Positions 36,402-49,140 of a stretch of DNA of 64,000 bases are shown here, in pieces. The notes under the pieces are model-generated. The model was not told where the DNA came from and did not search any database. It saw only the letters and a program-made list of their open reading frames with translations. A program made the translations under genes and the position numbers. The stretch is from Micropterus salmoides (Eukaryota; Chordata; Actinopteri; Centrarchiformes; Centrarchidae): NCBI RefSeq assembly GCF_014851395.1, contig NW_024044681.1, positions 4,244,140 through 4,308,139 of the forward strand, read 5' to 3'. Position 1 is the first letter of the stretch; the number at the start of each line of letters is the position of its first letter.

Positions 36402-38066
36402 TTCGGTCAACACACTCGTATCTGCTCAACACAGTGAAATAACACAAGTTTCACTTCCGAAAGCTCAAACAGCTGAGGTACAAATCCAGAACCTGTCAGA
36501 GCTCTTTGAGTTAAAAGAGGAAGTAAACGTAACTACATGGGTCTGTAATGATGGAGCATTTCCTCTCCGTCTGCCAGAGCTGAAGTTTCAGCGTGTGCAG
36601 GATGAACGAAGCTGCACGTTAATCTGGCGTCCCCGCGAGTCTCTGCAGCGTTAAACACATTTCTTCTCAGGACCCTGCGGTGGATTAGGTGATGCTATCA
36701 GCGAGGAAAATGTAGCGCTGACATTCACCTTGGAGAGAACATAATCACGGAGATAAAGACACAACGTGATCCGCAGTCCCCCCCCTCCATCCTCACCTCC
36801 TCCGGCAGGACAGCGTGACCGCCAAACAGCGAGGCGGTGAATTACAGCTCTCTGGGGAAAGGACGAGGTGAGAATTGAAGGATTGAAGCGTTCCAGAGGA
36901 GACGAGAGAGTGAGGGAGCCGTTCTGATTGGACGACGTGGTCACGTGATGAAAGCAGAAGGATGAAGTGAATCTGGAGGATCGGGGCGCCCTGACCTCCG
37001 TCTGCCTTCTCGCCGTCCAGTCAAATCCTCGACCAATTGCTTTGAAGTATCAGAGATCAAAGCGGTCTCTCTCACAGGTGCAGGACTCACCTGTTCAAAG
37101 TTTGTATTTATTAGATAATCCATTAAATTTCGCTTTAATGTTATAATCCTTTCTCTTGTACTCTGTAAAATGCATAACGTCAATGAGATGTCCCCACAAA
37201 AAGTATTTAAAAATGTAATAATTAATTCTGCACAGTGCAGGTTGTGATCATTCCTGATATACTGACATCAAAAACAACTCTCATCACCAAATTGTTGCTC
37301 TACTCTGAATCCGTCCTCGTGGAGGTCAGAGTTGGACGGCTGTGGGTGATTCTGGGTCCAGTGTGTCTCCAGGTTGGAGGCAGGATGATTTGGGACGTTA
37401 TTGTATTTTTATCGATTCTTTTGCTTTGTGTAATTTGTCTCCCACCGGCTGCTCCGAGACCTCTGGTGTGTCCCACTTTCTGAAGAGCCGGTCTACAAAC
37501 TGGACTCGCTGATACTCTGCTGGCTTGTGCTCGGCTGGTTTCTGTATGTATTAGTGTTCCAGACGTGACAGAAGCACGGAGCAGATCGCGGCTTCTTCAA
37601 CACGTTAAACAGGACTCTATATTTAGGTTTGGTTTCCACGGCAATCACATCTGGATGTTTCATTCCCATCTGCACGCGCTCATTATGTTTCCTCACTCAG
37701 CTGACCATTTTCAGGATTCAGATCAATGTGAATGAAATAAAGAAGAAAACACTTAAAAACAAATTCAATATTAAAAAGACAAAACAATCAAAAATATGCA
37801 CACATTTAAATTGAGAAATGAACAAAGATGTTCTTAATATACATGTGGCTTTAAATCTTTTACAAAGTAAATAAATAGAAAATGAAAAAAAATTTTTTAA
37901 TTTATTAACAATGATTAAATAAATAATTGTTCTACAAAAAACAAAAATAAAGATTAAATTGTATGAATTTTTAATTACTGGTGTATAAATAATTTATCTT
38001 TATGTCACGATCAATAAAATCCCTCCTATTATCATGTAGTTTTTGTTTTATGCAATTTCAATAACA

Positions 38067-39286
38067 GGAGATGACAAAAGGAAAGAAGGAGACAAAGAAA
38101 GGAAAGGAGACAAAGAAAGGAAAGGAGATGATGAAAGAAAGGAAAGAAGGAGATGACGAAAGGAAAGAGGACGACAAAAGGAAAGGAGACAAAGAAGGAA
38201 AGGAGACGAGGAATGGAAAGGAGATGACGAAAGAAAGGAAAGAAGGAGATGACGAAAGGAAAGAAGGAGACGACAAAAGGAAAGGAGACAAAGAAAGGAA
38301 AGGAGATGACGAAAGAAAGCAAGAAGGAGATGACGAAAGGAAAGAAGGAGACAAAGAAAGGAAAGGAGATGACGAAAGAAAGGAAAGAAGGAGATGACGA
38401 AAGGAAAGAAGGAGACAAAGAAAGGAAAGGAGATGATGAAAAGAAAGAAGGAGACAACAAAAGGAAAGGAGATGACGAAAGAAAGGAAAGAAGGAGATGA
38501 TGAAAGGAAAGAAGGAGACAAAGAAAGGAAAGGAGATGACGAAAGAAAGGAAAGAAGGAGATGACAAAAGGAAAGGAGACAAAGAAAGGAAAGGAGATGA
38601 CGAAAGAAAGGAAAGAAGGAGGTGACAAAAGGAAAGGAGACAAAGAAAGGAAAGGAGATGACGAAAGGAAATGACAAAAGAAAGGAAAGAAGTAGATGAC
38701 AAAAGGAAAGGAGACAAAGAAAGGAAAGGAGATGACGACAGAAAGGAAAGATGGAGACAAAAAAAGGAAAGGAGACAAAGAAAGGAAAGGAGATGATGAA
38801 AAAAAGGAGACAAAGAAAGGAAAGGAGATGAAAGAAAAGGAGACAAAGAAAGGAAAGGAGATGATGAAAGAAAAGGAGACAAAGAAAGGAAAGGATGGAC
38901 AAAAGGAAAGAAGGACAAAGAAAGGAAAGGAGATGACGACAGAAAGGAAAGAAACAAGAAAGGAAGAGACGAAAGAAAGGGAAGGAGAACCAAAAGTCAA
39001 AGGAGACAAAGAAAGGAAAGGAGATGATGAAAGAAAAGGAGACAAAGAAAAAGGAGATGACGAAAGGAAAGAAATGGAGACAAAGAAAGGAAGAGATGAT
39101 GAAAGAAAAGGAGACAAAGAAAGGAAATGACGAAAGGAAAGAAAAGACAAAGAAAGGAAAGGAGATGATGAAAGAAAAGGAGACAAAGAAAGGAAAGGAG
39201 ATGACGAAAGGAAAGAAAAGGAGACAAAGAAAGGAAAGGAGATGACGAAAGGAAAGAAATGGAGACAAAGAAAGGAAAGGAGACAA
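38067..39286 (+). repeat. Purine-rich minisatellite (AAAGGAAAGGAGATGACG)
   Basis: About 1.2 kb of almost pure purine on the plus strand, built from GAAAGGAAAGGAGACAAAGA and GAGATGACGAAAGAAAGGA units of mixed order. The only pyrimidines are the T and C of GATGAC and ACAAAG. Frames on both strands (KKGKEM on +, LLSFLCLLSF on -) are artefacts. Copy two is 58785-59944 and is about 60 bp shorter. Confidence 0.95.
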
Positions 39287-40885
39287 TGAACGGTTGCCTG
39301 TAACGGTTTGTGCTTCAGCTCTGGAGCGATGGTTTCACCTGTGGGGAAGACAAGGTGGGAAAAAGATGAAGCCGGGGTCAAAACGGTGAAAGGAGTCCGG
39401 CTACATGCTGACCAACAGCACCAGGCGGACAGAGAGTGGCTGCATCAGGTCCTCAGGCTGCATCCAGAAGGAAAGCACAGAACACAAAGATGAAACACAA
39501 CAGTGAAACTATAAAAACATGGACAGATCAGCTGATCTGTGAATGATTTCAGCACAGAGGACACAGGAGTGTCTGACCTGATCCCTGGTCATACTGGAAA
39601 AGCCCTGGAAAGGTCATGGAAAGGTCCTGGAAAAGCCCTGGAAATGAAAAGAGTGGGAATCCTGATACAGGAAACATTAACAAGCAGCAGCTGAGCAGAT
39701 TAATCAATAACTCATGGATACATGGATTAGAATATTGATGATATTGATCGTCGTGGTTCAGAAGGTCATGTGACCTGATCAGGACGTCACATGTTATCAG
39801 TGTTTCCCCTCCTGAGGCTGGTAGATCAATGGATCAACAACAGCAGACTCTGATGTGGCCTCCACAGGTATTGATCCTGCAGCTGCTGATCTGAACACAT
39901 CTGTATTGATTAACCACTGAGGTGTCTGTCAGATTAATGAGACTGCCGGCTGATCGGCTGACTGAAGATAATTCCTTTGAGGATGACAAGCGGAGAACTG
40001 ATCGGGTTATTGATAGATTTATTAACAGTGTTTTACACGTTTCCCTTCCTGTTATTAATCAGTGTCTTATTAATTTAATCAGTTACAGGTCGTTACACTT
40101 TCACCTCTCACTGCGTAATAATAATATCATAACACAGTTTCATTTCATTTCTGTACGTTTTAAGTCTCTTGGTTTAGCATAGCTTCGTAAAGAGATTCCT
40201 CCTGGTTCGTCTGAGGTTTAACGCTTCTCTCGGACGTCGGGAGGCGTTCTCTAGTTTGAAACTTTTTAGCTGAAGGACTGAAAGCTTGAACACGGGAACA
40301 TAAATAAATGATGTGCTTAAGAAAATAAAGTTTGGAAGTACTTTACTGAAGCTCTTCTGTTGCAGTTTTATCGAACTGTTCAGAGTGAATGTTTTTGAAT
40401 CGATCACATGAGGTTTCAGCTCTGCAGAGAAATAACCAGGCTTCTTTGATGGAAACTCGGCCAACAGCTGCTTTAAAAATACAACAAAAAGAGTTAAACA
40501 CAAGAAAAACTGCAACCATGAAAGCCCAAAAATGAAAGTGAAAAAGCTCAGCTGTCAGTAGTTTACTAATTATCACGGTCACAATCATTTCCTGTCCCAC
40601 TGCTCTTTCAAATTAAAAGGAATATATCCTGTTTGCTTCAGTTACTGTCACCGCTCGAGAGCTCAGGGAGCTCTGTGACTCCACGCTGTGTTTCTTCTTC
40701 AGTGTTTGCTGAGACAAAGAAGAAGAAGAAGATCAGGTTGTTTCTCAGGTGTTTCAGTCTGACTGGAGGCAGAACCGGAGGAACAGCCGTTCAATATCGA
40801 AAAGCATCAGCCAGAGAAGAAGAAACTGAGGAACCTTTACTGCTCTGTCACAGCGAGAAATGTGTTAATCCAAACATTTGTGTTA
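39287..40885 (+). other. Unique intronic DNA (first copy)
   Basis: Ordinary sequence repeated at 59945-61555. A short CTGGAAAAGCCCTGGAAAGG direct repeat occurs at about 39595-39650. No exon or RNA gene is recognised. Confidence 0.55.
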
Positions 40886-42000
40886 TGCTAACTCAAGCTA
40901 AGTTAGGCTAAGTTTAATTTAAGTTAGAGCAAGTTAAGTCGACTTAAGCTACATTTAACTCGAGATAGGCTAGATTCAAGTCAAGTTAGGCTACATTCAA
41001 GTCAAGTTAGGCTACGTTCAAGTCAAGTTAGGCTACATTTAACTCAAGATAGGATACGTTCAAGTCAAGTTAGGTTACGTTCAAGTCAAGTTAAGCTACG
41101 TTCAAGTCAGGATAGGCTAGATTCAAGTCAAGTTAGGCTACATTCAAGTCAAGTTAGGCTACGTTCAAGTCAAGTTAGGCTACATTTAACTCAAGATAGG
41201 ATACGTTCAAGTCAAGTTAGGTTACGTTCAAGTCAAGTTAAGCTACGTTCAAGTCAGGATAGGCTAGATTCAAGTCAAGTTAGGCTACATTCAAGTCAAG
41301 TTAGGCTACGTTCAAGTCAAGTTAGGCTACATTTAACTCAAGATAGGATACGTTCAAGTCAAGTTAGGTTACGTTCAAGTCAAGTTAAGCTACGTTCAAG
41401 TCAGGATAGGCTAGATTCAAGTCAAGTTAGGCTACATTCAAGTCAAGTTAGGCTACGTTCAAGTCAAGTTAGGCTACATTTTCAAGATAGGATACGTTCA
41501 AGTCAAGTTAGGTTACGTTCAAGTCAAGTTAAGCTACGTTCAAGTCAAGTTAGGCTACGTTCAAGTCAAGTTAAGCTACGTTTAACTCATAGGATACGTT
41601 CAAGTCAAGTTAAGCTACGTTTAACTCGAGATAGGCTACGTTCAAGTCAAGTTAGGCTACGTTTAACTCGAGAGGCTACGTTAACTCGAGTTAGGCTACG
41701 TTTAACTCGAGTTAGGCTACGTTCAAGTCAAGTTAGGCTACGTTTAACTCGAGTTAGGCTACATTTAACTCGAGGCTCGTTAACTCGAGATAGGCTACGT
41801 TTAACTCGAGATAGGCTACATTAACTCAGATAGGCTACGTTCAAGTCGAGTTAGGCTACGTTTCAAGTCAATAGGCTACGTTCAAGTCAAGTAGGCTACA
41901 TTTACTCGAGATAGGCTACGTTTAGTTAAGTTAGGCTACATTTAAGTCAAGTCAGGATGTTTAACTCAAGTTAGGCTGTTTAAGTCGAGATAGTCAAGAT
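40886..42000 (+). repeat. 21-bp minisatellite (core CAAGTTAGGCTACGTT) with 147-bp higher-order period
   Basis: Units of 21 bp vary as GTTAGGCTACATT, GATAGGATACGTT, GTTAAGCTACGTT and TTAACTCGAG forms. The marker GATAGGCTAG recurs at 40964, 41111, 41258 and 41405, a step of exactly 147 bp (seven units). The distal part (41590-42000) is littered with small deletions relative to the second copy, consistent with poor consensus at a contig end. Second copy: 61556-62630. Confidence 0.93.
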
Positions 42001-42402
42001 GTTACATGCTCCAGCAGCTTAACTGCAGACGTTTGGTTCCAGGTGTGAAACTCTGCTAATCAGCTGCTGTACATATAAAGTCCTATAAATGCTGCTGTTT
42101 CTTTTTCAGTCTGACTCTAACTCGCTCACTATCGTTGTCTTCTTCTACTTCTGCTTCTTCTCTTGCGTTTGGTTTTGGTGGTGTTCAGTCTCTGAGGTGT
42201 CCAGGTTGGATTCAGTATCTCGGTCAGACAGACTCAGCAGGATGAACTTTTGTGATGATAAAACACACACACAAATAGCTCAGGATGAAGAGGGTCAGCG
42301 AGCTGCATCAGACTAAGATAAAAACCAAACGAACAAAAAAAGAAAAGGGATTCTTCCTCTGTGGCTCTCCTGAAGTGTCAGACTGAGGGCCTGGGGGTGG
42401 GG
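42001..42402 (+). other. End of left contig (first copy)
   Basis: Matches 62631-63040 but lacks scattered single bases, for example TGCTGTACATATAAAG here against TGCTGTTACATATAAAG there. It stops in CTGGGGGTGGGG exactly at the N run. No gene is recognised. Confidence 0.7.
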
Positions 42403-42902
42403 NNNNNNNNNNNNNNNNNNNNNNNNNNNNNNNNNNNNNNNNNNNNNNNNNNNNNNNNNNNNNNNNNNNNNNNNNNNNNNNNNNNNNNNNNNNNNNNNNN
42501 NNNNNNNNNNNNNNNNNNNNNNNNNNNNNNNNNNNNNNNNNNNNNNNNNNNNNNNNNNNNNNNNNNNNNNNNNNNNNNNNNNNNNNNNNNNNNNNNNNNN
42601 NNNNNNNNNNNNNNNNNNNNNNNNNNNNNNNNNNNNNNNNNNNNNNNNNNNNNNNNNNNNNNNNNNNNNNNNNNNNNNNNNNNNNNNNNNNNNNNNNNNN
42701 NNNNNNNNNNNNNNNNNNNNNNNNNNNNNNNNNNNNNNNNNNNNNNNNNNNNNNNNNNNNNNNNNNNNNNNNNNNNNNNNNNNNNNNNNNNNNNNNNNNN
42801 NNNNNNNNNNNNNNNNNNNNNNNNNNNNNNNNNNNNNNNNNNNNNNNNNNNNNNNNNNNNNNNNNNNNNNNNNNNNNNNNNNNNNNNNNNNNNNNNNNNN
42901 NN
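42403..42902. other. Assembly gap of exactly 500 N
   Basis: The run counts to exactly 500 N, a conventional placeholder length and not a measured distance. Frames running across it are meaningless. Confidence 0.99.
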
Positions 42903-43578
42903 GCTGTAACTGAGACTCTGCTGTTACTGAGACTCTGCTGCAACCCAGACTCTGCTGTAACGGAGACTCTGCTGCTGCTGTTACTGAGACTCTGCTGTGA
43001 CGAGACTCTGCTGTGACCGAGTGTCTACTGTGACTGAGACTCCTGTCTGAGACTCTGCTGTGACCACACTCTGCTGCTGCTGTGACCAACACTCTGCTGC
43101 TGCTGTTACTGAGACTCTGCTGTTACTGAGACTCTGCTGCACCGACTCTCGTAACTGAGACTCTGCTGTGACCAAGACTCTGCTGTAACTGAGACTCTCC
43201 TGTGACTGAGACTCTGCTGTGACCGAGACTCTGCTGTGACCAACACTCTGCTGCTGTTACTGAACTCTGCTGTTACTGAGACTCTGCTGCAACCCAGACT
43301 CTGCTGTAACGGAGACTCTGCTGCTGCTGTTACTGAGACTCTGCTGTTTACTGAGACTCTGCTGTAACTGAGACTCTGCTGTGACCGAGACTCTGCTGTG
43401 ACCGAGTGTCTACTGTGACTGAGACTCTCCTGTGACTGAGACTCTGCTGTGACCAACACTCTGCTGCTGCTGTGACCAAGACTCTGCTGTGACCGAGACT
43501 CTGCTGCGACTGAGACTCTGCTGCGACCCAGACTCTGCTGTTGAGACTCTGCTGTGACCAAGACTCTGCTGCGACCAG
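42903..43578 (+). repeat. 17-bp minisatellite, start of right contig (second copy)
   Basis: This is the terminal part of the same 17-bp array that ends at 23462, with the same order of variants (GTTACTGAGACTC, GACCGAGTGTCTACTGTGAC and so on). It contains many small deletions such as GACGAGACTC for GACCGAGACTC and GCACCGACTCTCGTAAC, which is poor consensus at the contig start. Confidence 0.93.
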
Positions 43579-46509
43579 AGCTTCGGTTTGGAGTCACACT
43601 GATGTTCGGAGTCCACGTAAAACACTGAACCTGTCGCTCCTTTTAAAAACACATTGTTAGTCATTATTATTGCTGAATATGTTTTGGCTTTGGACTGTTG
43701 GCCGACAAAACAGACGTCACCAACTGTCGAGTACTGAAAGCTTTGAAACTTTTTCTGCATTGTCTGGCAGCAGAACTGGAAGATTTAAGTCGTATTTCAA
43801 ACTAAAATCTCTGAACAAAGAAGGAGGTTTTTAAAACTTAAAGAGACGGGTCTCTGCGATCTGTCTTCAGGAGGTTTCAATCTAACACTGATGGAGGAGT
43901 TCTAATGGACAGTAATGCTCGCTTCACCTCCTCACTGCTGGACACTGATGTCCAGAGAGACGTAAGTCACTTTAAACTCTGACTGACGGCCTTGAATCAG
44001 TTCCAGCAGGAGAAGGAGACGCTGAGAGACAGTTTGAGAGTCTGGAGACAGACGGTGTGTCGACACGACGAGGAGGAAAAAGCTTTCAGATGACAAGCGG
44101 ATGTGACATGAGGGGAAGGCTGGTAAAAAGGACGAAGAGTCTCACAGTCTTCTTCAGCTAATAGAATAAACTACAGACACAAATGAAAGTAAGGAAAGAC
44201 AATGATATAAAAATACTGCAGTTTCTGTGCCAGATTCACGTACTGGACCTTTTAAAATGATTATTTTGCCTTATTTACCAGTGGGCCGACTGAGAACAGA
44301 TTCTGATTTGCAACGGCGACCTGGCCAAAATGAAGCAAAGCCATGCAGTACAACGTGTAGTATCACATATAAATATACAAAATACAAACTGCAGTAGATA
44401 GTATATACATTCAGTCTGTGGGGTGACGTCTGTAAAGCGTTCAGATGATTTGGCAGCTGAGAACTGAAAGGAGTGGCGGCTGAAAGAGGTGTGGACTTGA
44501 GCGCAGGTTGCAGGTCGGTAATGACAAGGTGACCGATGAGTTTAGGCAGAACAGGGATTTACCTAAAAGGCCCAGTGAGTTAGTGCTGAAACAAACCTGG
44601 TCCAAAATCACAAAGATGTCTGTCTGAGTCCCTGCAAATATGTTTCGAGACAAACGAGTAAAACTGCTAACATGTTCAGTTAGCTCATTAAAGTCCTGCA
44701 GGTAGGTCCAGGTGTGAAAGTGTGCTGACAGGTGAGGTGTCATGTTCTTTTCTAAATGCCTGTTAATGGTGGATTCAGGTTTGTGTTGAGTTCCAGCACT
44801 TTGTTTCACTGAGATTAAAACCAGCGCCGGCGTCTCCCGAGGGCAGAGAAACCCAATAAAGCTGAGAAACAGAGGTTTTAAGAGAAACTCCAGCGTTAGA
44901 TTGATGTTCTCCGAGAACACAATCAGCATGTTCTCACTTCTCTGTGATGTTTTCCTCATTAGAACAGAAACTCCCCCGACACACAAATACAACTCCATTA
45001 ACGGCATCATCACTGCAGCTCAGAGATACAGCAAACACATTAACTGCTAATATGCTAACACGGCTATAAATCTAAAACAATAATAACCCTAAACAGGAAA
45101 CTAACGACTCCCACCGCCTGGGTTTTATTAATATTTCTGTGTGAGATCACTTTCTGCTGCTGATGACTCTTTTCTTCATCAGTGATCTGAAGTGAACGCG
45201 TGTGCAGAAGGTACACTTTCATCTTTTATTAAACTGCCTCTGAGTCTGAAAACCTTTTCAGACGTTGTTACATAAATGAAAAAAGCCTGGAACATTTCTG
45301 GAACATTTCTGGAACACCCGGTCAGATCTCAACCACATGTTAAGATCTGCAGCTCAGTACGAGCCGGATCTACGTTTATGGTCTCTAGTGGCGGCCAGTG
45401 TTTCACAACATTAGCCAAATGTCATGCAGGGGCGTTTCCAGGTTCTTAAAACATTGGGTGTTTTAACTACCCTAAGTACATCTATAAAGCAACAGTAAAT
45501 GAGATATATGGCCTACATTTATCATGATTTTTATAGTTACTACTGATATAATTAACATTGATGATATTAACTTGGGGGGTCTGGGGGTCCTTACCCTGAA
45601 AAATTTGGGCTTTAAAAACTTGATTTCCTACATTCTGGTGATGTTTTTGTACCAGTTTATTGGGGAAATGTCTGAGGTGACAATTCAAAATGAAACATAT
45701 AGTGTAATATGAAGCAGTAACGCTCAGATATGTTTCTCCTGTAGAGCAACTTATCTCATTTAATCCCAGCTGAGACATGCAGGCATGTCTGAAGTAGACC
45801 TGAAGTCTTTTTAGATGTGCATGTGGCACCTTTTCACCTCAATGATAAATCAGCTTAATTAATTTAATTAAGTAAGAAATAATTTAACAAAATCTTTGAT
45901 GGGGGGTCAGGGGGACTTCCCCACAGAATCATCACAGATGTTCACTTCAGCACCTCTGGTAAAGAGCAGCTCCCAACCGCTTCAGAGGGAATGAAGTATG
46001 TCTCTGAGCGAGGGGACAGACACAGCAGGACACAGAGGACAGGTGTCTGTGTTGCGTCAGGTGTGTCATGATGTTCTGTCACTACTTTGCGGCGACTGTT
46101 CACTGTTTGTGTTACACAGACTAGACGCTAGCCGGCGGCTGGAACACGTGGATCGATATATTTGATCGTTGCAACCCGAGCAAAATGACTCGTTTTGCTA
46201 TCAGAATGTGATCCATTTGGTCGGTAACATTTGAAAAGGCTACACCAGCCGCACGTTTACAAATTTACCCCCATTCACGTTAGCGGAGCGCTAAACCGGA
46301 AGTTAGCCTGCTCGGCCGGCAAAATTCAACACAGCGGATGCTGTAGCATAGCCTATGGCGTAGGTACGCACGTACGTATGGGCCGTAACGTGGTGGTTGG
46401 GGGGGGGGTCATGTCACGTGAACTTCAAACAAAAGGTAGCAATAATCTTGCGAGTAGCCTCCGCTCTTTGAAGACCTGCCTGGCTGCGTCATGAAGATTA
46501 TTGCATATA
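43579..46509 (+). other. Second copy of 23463-26426
   Basis: Collinear with the first copy, same strand. Single-base and few-base deletions are dense from 43579 to about 44450 (for example CACCAACTGTCG for CACCAAACTGTCG) and thin out further right. A few true substitutions occur (G25400 versus A45499). Confidence 0.9.
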
Positions 46510-49140
46510 ACCGCTCACCGACTCATCAAAACAACTCACCGCTGTATCAAAACAACTCACAGCTGCATTAAACAACTCACAGCTGCATTAAAACAACTCA
46601 CCGCTGCATTAAAACAACTCAACGACTCATCAAAACAACTCACCGCTGCAAAAACAACTCACCGCTGCATTAAAACAACTCACCGCTGCATCAAAACAAC
46701 TCACCGCTGCATTAAAACAACTCACCGACTCATCAAAACAACTCACCGCTGCATTAAAAAAACTCACCGCTGCATTAAAACAACTCACCGCTGCATTAAA
46801 ACAACTCACAGTTGCATTAAAACAACTCACCGCTGCATTAAAAGAATTCACCGCTGCATTAAAACAACTCACCGCTGCATTAAAAAAACTCACCGCTGCA
46901 TTAAAACAACTCACAGTTGCATTAAAACAACTCACCGCTGCATTAAAAGAATTCACCGCTGCATTAAAACAACTCACCGCTGCATTAAAAAAACTCACCG
47001 CTGCATTAAAACAACTCACCGCTGCATTAAAAGAATTCACCGCTGCATTAAAACAACTCACCGCTGCATTAAAACAACTCACCGCTGCATTAAAACAACT
47101 CACCGCTGCATCAAACAACTCACCGACTCATCAAACAACTCACCGCTGCATTAAAACAACTCACAGCTGCATTAAAACAACTCACCGCTGCATTAAACAA
47201 CTCACCGCTGCATTAAAACAACTCACCGCTGCATTAAAAGAATTCACCGCTGCATTAAAACAACTCACCGCTGCATTAAAAGAATTCACCGCTGCATTAA
47301 AACACTCACCGCTGCATTAAAAGAATTCACAGCTGCATTAAAACAACTCACCGACTCATCAAAACAACTCACCGCTGCATTAAACAACTCACCGCTGCAT
47401 TAAAGAATTCACCGCTGCATTAACAACTCACCGCTGCATTAAAACAGCTCACCGACTCATCAAAACAACTCACAGCTGCATTAAACCGACTCACAGCTGC
47501 ATTAAACCGACTCACAGCTGCATTAAAACAACTCACAGCTGCATTAAAACAACTCACCGCTGCATTAAACCGACTCATCAAAACAACTCACAGCTGCATT
47601 AAAACAACTCACCGCTGCATTAAACCGACTCATCAAAACAACTCACAGCTGCATTAAAACAACTCACCGCTGCATTAAACCGACTCATCAAAACAACTCA
47701 CAGCTGCATTAAAACATCACAGCTGCATTAAACCGACTCATCAAAACAACTCACCGCTGCATTAACCGACTCATCAAAACAACTCACAGCTGCATTAAAA
47801 ACTCACAGCTGCATTAAACCGACTCATCAAAACAACTCACAGCTGCATTAAACCGACTCATCAAACAACTCACAGCTGCATTAAAACAACTCACAGCTGC
47901 ATTAAACCGACTCATCAAAACAACTCACAGCTGCATTAAAACAACTCACAGCTGCATTAAACCGACTCATCAAAACAACTCACCGCTGCATTAAACCGAC
48001 TCATCAAAACAACTCACAGCTGCATTAAAACAACTCACAGCTGCATTAAACCGACTCATCAAAACAACTCACAGCTGCATTAAAACAACTCACAGCTGCA
48101 TTAAACCGACTCATCAAAACAACTCACAGCTGCATTAAACCGACTCATCAAAACAACTCACCGCTGCATTAAACCGACTCATCAAAACAACTCACAGCTG
48201 CATTAAAACAACTCACAGCTGCATTAAACCGACTCATCAAAACAACTCACAGCTGCATTAAAACAACTCACAGCTGCATTAAACCGACTCATCAAAACAA
48301 CTCACCGCTGCATTAAACCGACTCATCAAAACAACTCACAGCTGCATTAAAACACAACTCACCTGCATTAAACCGACTCATCAAAACAACTCACCGCTGC
48401 ATTAAAACAACTCACCGCTGCATTAAAACAACTCACAGCTGCATTAAAACAACTCACTGCTGCATTAAAACACTCACCGCTGCATTAAAAGAATTCACGC
48501 TGCATTAAAACAACTCACCGACTCATCAAAACACTCACCGCTGCATTAAAACAACTCACCGACTCATCAAAACACTCACTGCTGCATTAAAACAACTCAC
48601 CGCTGCATTAAAACAACTCACCGCTGCATTAAAACAACTCACCGACTCATCAAAACAACTCACCGCTGCATTAAAACAACTCACCGCTGCATCAAAACAA
48701 CTCACAGCTGCTGCATTAAAACAACTCACAGCTGCATTAAAACAACTCACCGACTCATCAAAACAACTCAACGCTGCATTAAACAACTCACAGCTGCATT
48801 AAACCGACTCATCAAACAACTCACAGCTGCATTAAAACAACTCACCGCTGCATTAAAAGAATTCACCGACTCATCAAAACAGCTCACCGACTCATCAAAC
48901 AACTCACAGCTGCATTAAAACAACTCACTGCTGCATCAAAAAAACTCACCGCTGCAATAAACAACTCACCGCTGCATTAAAACAGCTCACCGACTCATCA
49001 AAACAACTCACCGCTGCATTAAAACAGCTCACCGCTGCATTAAAACAGCTCACCGCTGCATTAACAACTCACCGCTGCATTAAAACAACTTGCCGACGCA
49101 TCAAACCGGTTCACCAATGCATCAAAACAGCTCGCCGACG
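46510..49140 (+). repeat. 21-bp minisatellite, second copy of 26427-29106
   Basis: Same unit, same variant order and same switch to 34/55-bp steps in the middle. Scattered single-base losses (AAACAACTC for AAAACAACTC) break the long frames seen in the first copy, confirming those frames are not constrained. Confidence 0.93.

Larger units (their letters stand above)
31712..38066 (+). other. Unique intronic DNA with transposon remnants (first copy)
   Basis: Repeated at 52410-58784. Contents: an inverted-repeat element at about 32380-32880; a CAGTATATTG-type short repeat at 33550-33640; a GT tract at 34291-34315; degenerate AGGAGGTTCT-like repeats at about 34620-34720 and 35355-35480; a diverged AAAACG-rich DNA-transposon-like segment at about 34825-35345; a truncated SINE at 36243-36401; and strongly AT-rich DNA at about 37720-38010. 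No exon is recognised. Confidence 0.55.
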
